Both the position numbers and the translations under genes were made by a program. Positions 8,454 to 17,000 of a stretch of DNA of 64,000 bases are shown piece after piece. The notes under the pieces are model-generated. The model ran no database searches and was not told the DNA's origin. It saw nothing but the letters and a program-made list of their open reading frames with translations. This DNA comes from Pseudomonas chlororaphis (lineage in GTDB: Bacteria; Pseudomonadota; Gammaproteobacteria; Pseudomonadales; Pseudomonadaceae), in contig NZ_MSCT01000015.1 of NCBI RefSeq assembly GCF_001921865.1, positions 62,001-126,000 on the forward strand, read 5' to 3'. Numbering within the stretch: the stretch's first letter is position 1; every line of letters begins with the position of its first letter.

Positions 8454-8988
8454 TGACATATCGGAACAGCCGGAAATCCTTTCCTTTAACAACTGCACCA
8501 GTTCTTTACTCCCTGCAACTGCCAGGGTCAGACAGATAAACACTTATAATCTGTAAGCCTATCCGCCCTATTAAGGAGCACGGATAAACTTCTCGGGAGG
8601 AAACACCCGTGTTGCCCTGGCGAACAGCAATAAACAAAGGCTTATCGAGGCATTTCGCTTAAATTCGTGTACTTATCCTCCCGAACATTGCTGTAACATT
8701 CGCGCAACGTTCTTATTCTCTTTCATGGCCAAGTGCCTGCAAGATTCAAAGTTACGTTCAATTGGCGCATGGCATCGAACAGCGACTTCCGAGAACACTC
8801 CAGGGTTTGGCTGTTCAAACCTCTACCGCAAGAAACAGCCTCTTTTCCATGGTTTTTCTGGCAATGAGTATCGATGCACGCCCATCGGCAAGGAGCCTCG
8901 TCACTGGGGGCGGCCTCTGCATGTATGCACTAGCGAAGTGTGCGGCATGCGTGGGTTAGGATTCACATGAATTAGAGGTGTGCTGATT
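8454..8988 (+). promoter_or_regulatory. Long AT-rich leader before the wzz-like gene
   Basis: This gap of more than 500 bp is clearly richer in A and T than its surroundings. It holds an imperfect long-range inverted repeat (TCGGGAGGA near 8595 and TCCTCCCGA near 8677) and several TATAAT-like and TTGC-type hexamers, for example around 8540 and 8690. I see no convincing gene: an 81-codon frame at 8725-8970 has no homology I recognise and no good ribosome binding site. A long 5' leader or a small RNA is possible. Confidence 0.4.
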
Positions 8989-10341
8989 TTGAATATTGTT
9001 CCCCGGCCTCAAATAAATGCCGACGCAGATGAAGTTGACCTGTTTGCCCTGTTTCATTCCGTCTGGCAGCAAAAGAAGCTGGTAATCGGCTGTACCGTAG
9101 CGGTAACCCTGGCTGGCCTGGCCTATGCGCTATTGGCACCTCGCGTGTATGAGGTCAGCAGCGTGCTGCGCCCTGCCGCGCTGAACGAACTCGACGCCCT
9201 CAACCGCTCGGACGTCTACAAACTGCCGCCCGCGGATGCCCTGGCCAAAGTCGGCGCCGCGCTTGAGTCCTATGAAACGCGCCTGGAGTTCTTCCGTTCG
9301 CACCAGGACCTGTTCCAGGCCTTCAAGCGCCCGGGACAAACCCTTGAACAAAGCTTCGAGGACTTCAACCGCGACTCGATCAATCTGATCCTGCCGGACC
9401 CTAAACAGAGCAATGCCCTGAGCAGCTACATCAAGTTGGAAATGCAATACCCCAAGGACATCGACGGGGTAGCGATCCTCAACGGTTTTGTCAATTACGC
9501 CATCGACGCCGAGCGCGATCGCATTGGCGCCGACCTCAAGGTCATCGTCAACAACCGGCTCAACGAGCTCAAGGGCAAGATTGCCGCGGCCCGCTCCAAC
9601 TATGAAACCGACAAGGAATCGAAGATCGCGACCTTGCTCGAGAGCGACAATATCCGCCGCGCGCAACTCGAAGACGAACTCAAGGGCTTGCGCCTGCAAT
9701 TGAAAGAACAGCGTAAGGACCGCTTGGCCGAGTTGGCAGAGGCGATCTCCATCGCCAAGTCGATGGGCATCCGCACCCCGACCACGCCGTCCTCGATGTC
9801 CGACGCTTCTCGTGCCGGCTCGACCCAGGTCGTGCGCACCGAGGTCAATACCCAGGAAATCCCGCTGTACTTCATGGGTTACGAAACCCTCGAAGCCGAA
9901 CGCGCGGCCCTGCAGAAACGCACCACCGACGATTTCACCGAGAAACGTATCGCCGAAATCGGCAAGGAACTGCAGATGCTGCAGGTCAACCGCCAGGTGC
10001 AGGAGCTGAACAAGCGTTCCAACGAAGATATCTTCCTCAAGGACGTCTTCCCGCTCCGGGCGGAAGTGGCTCGCCTGCGCAACCTGGACATCGATATGGA
10101 ACGGCTGAAACTGGTCACTATCGACCGCAAGGCGTTACAGCCGGTGAGCCCGATCAAACCCAAACCTGTTCTGGTCGTCATCCTGTCGCTGCTGCTGGGT
10201 CTGATGCTCGGTGTGGCAATCGCGCTGATTCGTCACCTCGTCCGCTCACACAGTGCGTCGGAGCAGAATGCGCTGCTTGCCACCCCCGTGCTGCTGGATC
10301 AGTCCGGCAAGGCGCGGGGCAAGGACGACAACGCGTTGTAA
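8989..10341 (+). CDS. Wzz/FepE-type chain-length determinant protein
   Basis: This inner-membrane protein of about 450 residues has one membrane helix near the N-terminus (LVIGCTVAVTLAGLAYALLA), a long periplasmic coiled-coil region, and a C-terminal helix preceded by the PxxP-type motif (PVSPIKPKP) of polysaccharide co-polymerases. Such proteins set the chain length of O-antigen or related polymers. The start is uncertain: AGAGG at 8974-8978 sits 10 nt before TTG 8989 but only 1 nt before GTG 8980. No glycosyltransferase, wzx or wzy gene is nearby, so it acts on a polymer made elsewhere. Confidence 0.85.
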   Translation: MNIVPRPQINADADEVDLFALFHSVWQQKKLVIGCTVAVTLAGLAYALLAPRVYEVSSVLRPAALNELDALNRSDVYKLPPADALAKVGAALESYETRLEFFRSHQDLFQAFKRPGQTLEQSFEDFNRDSINLILPDPKQSNALSSYIKLEMQYPKDIDGVAILNGFVNYAIDAERDRIGADLKVIVNNRLNELKGKIAAARSNYETDKESKIATLLESDNIRRAQLEDELKGLRLQLKEQRKDRLAELAEAISIAKSMGIRTPTTPSSMSDASRAGSTQVVRTEVNTQEIPLYFMGYETLEAERAALQKRTTDDFTEKRIAEIGKELQMLQVNRQVQELNKRSNEDIFLKDVFPLRAEVARLRNLDIDMERLKLVTIDRKALQPVSPIKPKPVLVVILSLLLGLMLGVAIALIRHLVRSHSASEQNALLATPVLLDQSGKARGKDDNAL

Positions 10342-10370
10342 GCGGTTCGACCCGCACACCCGACACACCT

Positions 10371-10397
10371 TTTGGGCGACCGCGACGGTCGCCCAAA
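10371..10397. terminator. Terminator between wzz-like and merR genes
   Basis: A stem of at least 11 bp (TTTGGGCGACC pairing with GGTCGCCCAAA) around a short loop lies between the two convergent genes. T-rich sequence follows on the plus strand, so it can end transcription from the wzz side, and its A/T ends may let it work in both directions. Confidence 0.75.
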
Positions 10398-10425
10398 TTG
10401 TTTGTGGCCCCGGCAAATCGAGGGT

Positions 10426-10839
10426 TCAGGACGTCCGGTCCTTGATCGACGCCAATACCCGCTCGGCATTCTGCGAACAGTCCATGCCCTCCGGACGGTT
10501 GCGGATATTGTCGATAATCTCCAGCAGTTGCGCCTTGCTCTGCGCCAGATGCCGCTGCATGTCCTCGATCTGCCCCACCTTGCGCTCCAGGCTGTGCAGC
10601 AGTGCTTGATGGTCGACGTCGCTCGACTCGCTGCCGGGCAGCAGTTGCTTGAGCTCGTCCAGGCTGAACCCGGCCCGCTGGGCGCACTGGATGATATTCA
10701 GGGTCTGCAGGATCTGCGGCGGGTAACGGCGATAGCCGTTGGCCTGGCGCTGCACTTGGGGCAGCAGGCCCTGGGCCTCGTAAAAGCGGATACGCGAAGC
10801 CGCCAGCCCACTCAATTGTGCCAATTCACCGATGTTCAT
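10426..10839 (-). CDS. MerR-family transcriptional regulator
   Basis: From the ATG at 10839 the protein has 137 residues; an upstream in-frame extension to 10914 would run through the promoter and is rejected. MNIGELAQLSGLAASRIRFYEAQGLL is a standard MerR winged helix start, followed by NGYRRYPP and a C-terminal coiled coil. No paired cysteines typical of metal or redox sensors are obvious in the C-terminus, so a small electrophile or aromatic ligand is more likely. It is divergent from the ene-reductase gene. Confidence 0.9.
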   Translation of the reverse strand: MNIGELAQLSGLAASRIRFYEAQGLLPQVQRQANGYRRYPPQILQTLNIIQCAQRAGFSLDELKQLLPGSESSDVDHQALLHSLERKVGQIEDMQRHLAQSKAQLLEIIDNIRNRPEGMDCSQNAERVLASIKDRTS

Positions 10840-10858
10840 GTTCGCCTCGATAAGCCGC

Positions 10859-10889
10859 TTGACATTAAAGTTAACTTTAAGCTTAGCCT
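10859..10889 (+). promoter_or_regulatory. MerR-type promoter with 19-bp spacer and palindromic operator
   Basis: TTGACA at 10859-10864 and TAGCCT at 10884-10889 are separated by 19 bp, the overlong spacing that MerR proteins correct by DNA distortion. The spacer holds a perfect 16-bp palindrome, TTAAAGTTAACTTTAA (10865-10880). It drives the reductase gene on the plus strand and overlaps the upstream region of merR. Confidence 0.8.
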
Positions 10890-10916
10890 CAGGCCTCCAC
10901 TGATGAGGAGTCAAGC

Positions 10917-12140
10917 ATGTCGCCCTTTCAAGCCCTGAATCTACCCAACGGCCAGACGATCGGTAACCGCATCGCCAAGGCAGCGATGGAGGAAAACCTT
11001 GCCGACGGCCAACAGGCGCCGTCCCAGGGGTTGATTCGCCTGTACCAGGCCTGGGCGGACGGCGAGGCCGGCCTGCTGCTGACCGGCAACGTGATGATCG
11101 ACCGCCGCGCCATGACCGGCCCCGGCGGCGTGGCCCTGGAAGACCAGCAACACCTCGAGCGATTCCGCCAATGGGCCCAGGCTGGACGGGCCAAAGGCGC
11201 GCACTTCTGGGTCCAGCTCAACCATCCCGGGCGCCAGACCATGGCCAACCTCGGGCAGCAGGCCCTGGCACCCTCGGCGGTGGCCATGGACCTGGGGCAG
11301 TTCTCGAAAATGTTCGCCGAACCCCGGCCCATGAGCGAAGAGGACATAGTCGAGGTCATCCGGCGTTTCGCCAACAGTGCCTGGCTGGCCGAGCAAGCCG
11401 GTTTCTCCGGAGTGCAGATCCACGCCGCCCACGGTTACCTGCTCAGCCAGTTTCTCTCGCCCCTGAGCAACCGCCGCGACGACCGCTGGGGCGGCGCTCT
11501 GGAAAACCGCGCGCGCCTGCTGCTCGCGGTGGTCAAGGCCGTGCGAGAACGGGTGTCGCCCGGTTTCTGCGTTTCGGTGAAACTCAACTCCGCCGACTTC
11601 CAGCGCGGCGGTTTCGACGCCGACGACGCGCGCCAGGTCATCGAGTGGCTCAACGAATTGCCGATCGACCTGCTCGAGCTCTCTGGCGGCAGCTACGAGT
11701 CCCCCGCGATGCAGGGCGAAGTGCGCGACGGCCGGACCCTGGCCCGCGAAGCCTATTTCATCGACATGGCCCGGGATCTCGCGGGCGTGGCCCGGATGCC
11801 GGTGATGGTCACGGGGGGTATCCGCCGCTTGCCGGTGGTGCAGCAAGTGCTGGACAGCGGCGTGGCCATGGCCGGCATCGCCACGGCCCTGGCCCTGGAA
11901 CCGGCGCTGCCCAGGCTCTGGCGTGCCGGCCAGGCCGCCCACCCGCAACTGCCGCCGATACGCTGGAAACGCAAGCCGCTGGCATCGCTGGCGACCATGG
12001 CCATGGTGCGTTTCCAAATGCAGCGCCTGAGCCGCGGCCGCGCGCCGAAACCGACGGTACGGCCATGGCTGGCCCTGCTGCTCGACCAGTTGTACCTGGC
12101 CCGCCGGACCCGCCAATACCGCCGGGCGATGGCTGGGTAA
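10917..12140 (+). CDS. Old yellow enzyme-type NADH:flavin oxidoreductase
   Basis: This 407-residue protein has the FMN-dependent TIM barrel of the OYE family: NRIAKAAMEE near the N-terminus, FWVQLNHPGRQ, then the catalytic-site segment GVQIHAAHGYLLSQFLSPLSNRRDDRWGG and a C-terminal phosphate-binding stretch (VMVTGGIR, GVAMAGIATALA). Family members reduce activated C=C bonds, nitro compounds or electrophilic stress products. The strong MerR-type promoter directly upstream suggests induction by such compounds. GATGAGGAG precedes the ATG. Confidence 0.9.
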   Translation: MSPFQALNLPNGQTIGNRIAKAAMEENLADGQQAPSQGLIRLYQAWADGEAGLLLTGNVMIDRRAMTGPGGVALEDQQHLERFRQWAQAGRAKGAHFWVQLNHPGRQTMANLGQQALAPSAVAMDLGQFSKMFAEPRPMSEEDIVEVIRRFANSAWLAEQAGFSGVQIHAAHGYLLSQFLSPLSNRRDDRWGGALENRARLLLAVVKAVRERVSPGFCVSVKLNSADFQRGGFDADDARQVIEWLNELPIDLLELSGGSYESPAMQGEVRDGRTLAREAYFIDMARDLAGVARMPVMVTGGIRRLPVVQQVLDSGVAMAGIATALALEPALPRLWRAGQAAHPQLPPIRWKRKPLASLATMAMVRFQMQRLSRGRAPKPTVRPWLALLLDQLYLARRTRQYRRAMAG

Positions 12141-12167
12141 TACCTCGGCTTTTTTCCAGCACCCAAC

Positions 12168-12258
12168 CTGCAGGAGCGCAGCGTGCTCGTGATACAAGCG
12201 CCGCGGTGGGTCAGATACGACGCCATCGCGAGCAAGCTCGTTCCTACAGGAGCAGGAG
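12168..12258. repeat. REP pair (REPIN)
   Basis: Two inverted REP units flank a spacer: GCAGGAGCGCAGCGTGCTCG on the left and CGCGAGCAAGCTCGTTCC on the right. The inner part, about 50 bp with GGGTCAGATACGACGCCATCG, is nearly the same as in the REPIN at 44332-44405. Confidence 0.8.
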
Positions 12259-12289
12259 GCACGCTGTATTTTTGTGTGCGGAGACGACC

Positions 12290-12952
12290 TCAACGGCCGT
12301 CGATGTGTTGGTACTGCGCGTCCAGTTGCCGGGCCAGCTCGCGAGCGCGGCCGAGGCGAATCGGACCGCGTTCGATATCGACCAGTAGGGTCGGGCAACC
12401 CAGCCCGGCCATGGGCGCCAGGTTTTTCAAGCGGCCATCGGTGAGCAACAGCACCCGCTGCTGCTCGGCCGGATAACGCTTCTGCCGGGAAACCAGCCAC
12501 TGCCTCGCCTCGGCCAAGGCCGCCAGCAACGGCGTACCGCCACCCGCCCCCAACCCGTCGAGCCAGCCGCGCAGATCCTTCGAGGCCTTCAGCCCCTGTA
12601 CCTGCCAGCGGGGCGCGCGACCGCTGACGGTCAGCAGCGCCAGGCGCGCACGCTGGCGGTAGGCATCGTCGAACAGTTGCGCCAATAGGCCCTTGGCGTC
12701 GCTCAGCGCCCGATGGCGCCGGGTCGACGCCGAGGCGTCGACGATCACCAGCCACAACTCATGGGCCGAGCGGCTGCGCAGGTGCCACAACAGCTCGTCG
12801 CGCTGGCGCGGCCGGCCGTTGAGCAAGGTCCCCGGCCAATTGATCGAGCCGTGGCTGGCCGCGCGGCTGCGGCCTTGCCTGCCCTTGTCCAACCGCCCGG
12901 CGCGGGGTCTGGCATCCGCCCCCGCGGTGGACCGGGGGCGAATGCCTAGGGC
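12290..12952 (-). CDS. chlD: VWA domain of cobaltochelatase medium subunit, reached by -1 frameshift from chlI
   Basis: This frame encodes about 220 residues of a von Willebrand A domain: VIVDASAST gives the MIDAS DxSxS metal site, followed by GGGTPLLAAL and a LLLTDGR segment. It corresponds to the C-terminal half of ChlD/BchD-type subunits. The frame has no well-placed start of its own; ATG at 13021 lies 76 bp inside chlI with a poor ribosome binding site. It is exactly -1 to chlI at an AAAAAAG heptamer, which would give a 563-residue fusion (343 residues of chlI frame plus 220). The protein works with CobN and the ATPase to insert cobalt in the aerobic cobalamin pathway. Confidence 0.85.
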   Translation of the reverse strand, partial: ALGIRPRSTAGADARPRAGRLDKGRQGRSRAASHGSINWPGTLLNGRPRQRDELLWHLRSRSAHELWLVIVDASASTRRHRALSDAKGLLAQLFDDAYRQRARLALLTVSGRAPRWQVQGLKASKDLRGWLDGLGAGGGTPLLAALAEARQWLVSRQKRYPAEQQRVLLLTDGRLKNLAPMAGLGCPTLLVDIERGPIRLGRARELARQLDAQYQHIDGR

Positions 12953-12958
12953 TTTTTT
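12911..12958 (-). promoter_or_regulatory. Programmed -1 ribosomal frameshift signal (slippery heptamer plus stem-loop)
   Basis: On the minus strand the chlI frame reads CCA-AAA-AAG-CCC-TAG. A-AAA-AAG (12958-12952) is the strongest bacterial -1 slippery heptamer. Five nucleotides later begins a 14-bp stem (12946-12933 with 12924-12911, one G-U pair) around an 8-nt loop. Zero frame stops at TAG one codon after the heptamer; the -1 frame continues into the VWA domain. Slippery site, spacing and stem all match a dnaX-type frameshift cassette. Confidence 0.88.
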
Positions 12959-13980
12959 GGCCAGCTCGGCACGTCGCGGCGGGCGCCAGTGGGCAGCGCC
13001 TGAGCCGGCAATTCGCCCCATTGGCCCTGGCCTTCGGCGGCGCTATTGGATGGCGCCGCAGTCGAGCCAGGTGCCGGCGGCTGATGGGCCGCGCTCGGCG
13101 GGTTGTCGCGTCGACGATGGCGCAGGGCAAACTCGGCCACCGCCTCTATGTCCTGTTCCTCGATGGCCAAAACGCCGCGCCAGGCGGCATGGGCCCGGGC
13201 GGCCCGCAGCCAGACCAGATCCGCGCGCAAACCATCGACGCCAGCGGCGAAACAGCGCTCGGTGATCGATTCCAGCGCCCGATCGTCCAGCTCGATCTGC
13301 GCCAGCCGCAGCCGGGCTTGCTGGCAACGTTCGCGCAGCGCTTGCTGGGCGCCGGCCCACTGCTCGCAGAAACCCTGGGGATCGCTGTCGAAATCCAGCC
13401 GCCGGCGGATGATCTGACCCCGCTCGCCGGGTAACGGCTGGCCGCCCAGGGCGACGTTCAGGCCGAAGCGGTCCAGCAACTGCGGACGCAACTCGCCCTC
13501 TTCCGGGTTCATGGTGCCGATCAGCACGAATTTCGCCGAGTGCCGATGGGAAATGCCGTCGCGCTCGACCAGGTTGGTACCGCTGGCGGCCACGTCCAAC
13601 AGCAGGTCCACCAAGTGGTCCGGCAGCAGGTTCACCTCATCGACGTAGAGCACCCCGCCATCGGCCCTGGCCAGCACGCCGGGAGAAAACTGCGCCCGCC
13701 CCTCGCCCAGTGCGGCGTCCAGGTCGAGGGTGCCGACCAGGCGTTCTTCGGTGGCGCCCAGGGGCAAAGTGACGAACTGCCCGCTCGCCAGCAGGTCCGC
13801 CAGGCCCCGGGCCAGGGTCGACTTGGCCATGCCCCGCGGCCCTTCGATCAACACCCCGCCGATCTTCGGGTCGATGGCCGTCAGGCACAGCGCCAGTTTC
13901 AACTCGTCGGCGCCGACCACGGCGGACAGCGGGAAATGCGGGGTATCGCTCATGTCGGGTTCTCGGTCAGGCCAAATCAA
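12946..13980 (-). CDS. chlI: MgChelatase/ChlI-type AAA+ ATPase, small cobaltochelatase subunit
   Basis: The 344-residue AAA+ protein has Walker A GPRGMAKSTLARG near residue 48, Walker B GGVLYVDEVNLLPDHLV near residue 108, and the sensor-like FVLIGTMNPEEGELRPQLLDRFGL. It belongs to the ChlI/BchI/CobS-like ATPases that power metal insertion by CobN. It starts 25 bp after the cobN stop. The last 50 residues form a proline- and alanine-rich linker, which makes sense as the hinge to the VWA domain when ribosomes shift frame at its final lysines. Normal termination gives the small subunit. Confidence 0.9.
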   Translation of the reverse strand: MIWPDREPDMSDTPHFPLSAVVGADELKLALCLTAIDPKIGGVLIEGPRGMAKSTLARGLADLLASGQFVTLPLGATEERLVGTLDLDAALGEGRAQFSPGVLARADGGVLYVDEVNLLPDHLVDLLLDVAASGTNLVERDGISHRHSAKFVLIGTMNPEEGELRPQLLDRFGLNVALGGQPLPGERGQIIRRRLDFDSDPQGFCEQWAGAQQALRERCQQARLRLAQIELDDRALESITERCFAAGVDGLRADLVWLRAARAHAAWRGVLAIEEQDIEAVAEFALRHRRRDNPPSAAHQPPAPGSTAAPSNSAAEGQGQWGELPAQALPTGARRDVPSWPKKP

Positions 13981-14005
13981 ACATCAATCGGTTACAGGGT
14001 ACGGG

Positions 14006-17000
14006 TCATGAATCTTCTTCGATATCCAGCAACAGGTTCTCCAGGGCCTCGCGGTACTCGCCCGGCGCCTGCCACATCCCACGCTGCTGGGCCTCGAGCA
14101 TGCGCTCGGTCATGTCGCGCAAGGCATAGGGGTTGTGCTGCCGGATAAAGTCGCGGGTCGCCGGGTCCAGCAGGTAGGCGTCGGCCAGCAAGGCGTACTG
14201 GTGATCGTCGATCAACTGGGTGGTGGCGTCGAAAGCGAACAGATTATCCACGGTAGCGGCCATTTCAAAGGCGCCTTTGTAGCCGTGGCGTTTCACCCCG
14301 TCGATCCATTTCGGGTTGGCCGCGCGCGCGCGGATCACTCGGTTCAGCTCTTCCTTGAGGCTACGGACTTTCGGCAGGTCCGGCTGGCTGTGGTCGCCGT
14401 GGTAACTGGCGGCCTTGGCGCCGCTCAGGCTCTCCACGGCGGCGAGCATGCCGCCCTGGAACTGGTAGTAGTCGTTGGAATCCAGCAGGTCGTGTTCGCG
14501 GTTGTCCTGGTTCTGCAGCACCGCCTGCACCTGGCCCAGGCGCTGGGCGAACTGCTCGCGCGCCGCGGTGCCTTCGTCGGCCCCGCCATAGGCATAGCCG
14601 CCCCAGTTCAGGTAGACCTCGGCCAGGTCCTCGCGGCTCTGCCACAGGCGGCCGTCGATGGCGCCCTGCACGCCGGCGCCATAGGCCCCGGGCTTGGCGC
14701 CGAAGATCCGCCAGCCGGCCTGGCGCCGGGCGGTCTCGGCATCCAGGCCGGATTGTTCCAGCGCCTCGCGCTCGGCGCGGACCCTGGCTGCCAGCGGGTT
14801 GAGCTCGTCCGGCTCGTCCAGCGCGGCCACCGCCTGCACGGCGGCGTCGAACAGCCGGATCAGGTTGGCGAAGGCATCGCGGAAGAACCCGGACACCCGC
14901 AGGGTCACATCGACTCGCGGGCGGTCCAGCAGGCTGACCGGCAGGATCTCGAAATCGTCGACCCGCTGGCTGCCGGTGGCCCACACCGGGCGCACGCCCA
15001 TCAGGGCCATGGCCTGGGCGATATCGTCGCCGCCGGTGCGCATGGTCGCCGTGCCCCAAACCGACAGGCCGAGCTGGCGCAGGTGGTCGCCATGGTCCTG
15101 CAGGTGCCGCTCGAGGATCAGCTCGGCCGACTGGAAGCCGATGCGCCAGGCGGTGGTGGTCGGCAGGTTGCGCACGTCCACCGAGAAGAAATTGCGCCCG
15201 GTGGGCAGCACGTCCAGGCGCCCGCGGCTCGGTGCGCCGCTGGGCCCGGCCGGTACGAAACGCCCGCCCAGGGCGTCCAGCAGGCCGCGCATTTCCGCCG
15301 GACCGCAAGCATCCAGGCGCGGCGCCACAACTTCGCGCAGGCTGTCGATGATCGCCTTGACCTCGCTCCAGCCCGGCTCACCCAGCGGCTCAATCGCGCC
15401 GCCCAACGCGGCCTCGATCAACTGCGCGGCGAACAGCTCCAGGCGTTCGCGGGTATCGCCCGCGGTGCGCCACGACTGCTCGCTGACCTCCTGCAAGGCC
15501 TGGGGCCGACGCCCGCTCCAGGGTTCGGCCAGGGCACAGTCCAGCGGATCGAAGCCCAGTTCGAACGCCTTGGCCAGGGCCCGTAGCAGGCTCGACTGCG
15601 CTCCGCGGCCGTCGCCCCGGGGAACCCGCAGCAAGGCCAGCAAGGTGTCGATGCGCAAGCGACCGGCGGGCGATTCGCCGAACACATGCAGGCCGTCGCG
15701 GATCTGTGATTCCTTGAGGTCGCACAGGTAGGTGTCCAGGCGCGGCAGCCAGATCGCCGCGTCGGCCTCGCCGTCCAACTGGCCGTCCAGCTGCAACTCG
15801 CGGTCGATTTGGGTGAGGCGCACCAGCTTGAGAATGTCCTTCTGCAACTCCCGGGCGCGGCGCGGGTCGAGCAGTTGCGCCTCGTAATACTCGTCGGCCA
15901 GCAGCTCCAGGTCGCGCAACGGGCCATAGGTTTCGGCCCGGGTCAGCGGCGGCATCAGGTGGTCGATGATGACCGCCTGGGTCCGGCGCTTGGCCTGGGC
16001 GCCCTCACCCGGGTCGTTGACGATAAACGGATAGATATTCGGCAACGGCCCCAGCAACACGTCCGGCCAGCAGTTTTCCGAGAGGCCGACGCCCTTGCCC
16101 GGCAGCCACTCCAGGTTGCCGTGCTTGCCGACGTGGATCACCCCGTGGGCGCCATAGGTGCGGCGCAGCCAGAAATAGAACGCCAGGTAAGCGTGGGGCG
16201 GCACCAGGTCCGGGTCGTGATAGACCGCGCTCGGGTCGACCTGATAACCGCGCGCCGGCTGGATGCCGACGAAGGTCAGGCCCAGGCGCAGGCCGGCGAT
16301 CATCATCCGCCCGTCGCGGAACATCGGATCGCTCTCCGGGCCGCCCCAGCGCTGCGTCACCGCCAGGCGATTGGCCTCGGGCAACGCCGCGAACAGCGCC
16401 TGGTACTCGGCCCACGCCAGGCTTTGCTGGCACGGCCGCAGGTCGAGGCTGTCCAGGTCGTTGCTGACCCCGCCCAGCAGTTGCTGGATCAACGCCGTGC
16501 CGCTGTCCGGCAACTCGGCAGGCAGCGGGTAACCCTCGGCTTGCAGGGCACGCAGGATATTCAGCGCGGCGGCCGGCGTATCCAGGCCCACGCCGTTGCC
16601 GATGCGGCCGTCGCGGGTCGGGTAATTGGCGAGAATCAGCGCGATGCGTTTTTCGCCATTGCCCAGCCGGGCCAGCTCGACCCAGCGCCGCGCCAGTTCG
16701 GCGACGAAATCCATGCGCTCGGGGGCCGGACGATAGCAGACCACGTCCGACTGGCTGCGCTCGCTGCGCCAAGCCAGGTCCTTGAAGCTGATGGGCCGGC
16801 TGATGATGCGCCCGTCCAGTTCCGGCAAGGCGATGTGCATCGCCAGGTCCCGCGGGCCCAGGCCCTGCTCGCTGGCGCGCCAGCCGGGTTCGTTGTCCTG
16901 GGCGCAGATGGCCTGGATCACCGGGATGTCGCGGCGGAACGGCCGCAGGTGCGGCGCCTCCGGGCTGGACTGGGCAAAGCCGGTGGTGTTGAGGATCACC

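Noticed and set aside
8725..8970. 81-codon frame in the wzz leader
   Set aside because: No ribosome binding site, no recognisable family, atypical composition; kept as leader sequence.
12911..12946. Hairpin read as a terminator after chlI
   Set aside because: No T-run follows on the minus strand, and the reading frame that follows in -1 is a clear VWA domain; the hairpin fits a frameshift stimulator better.
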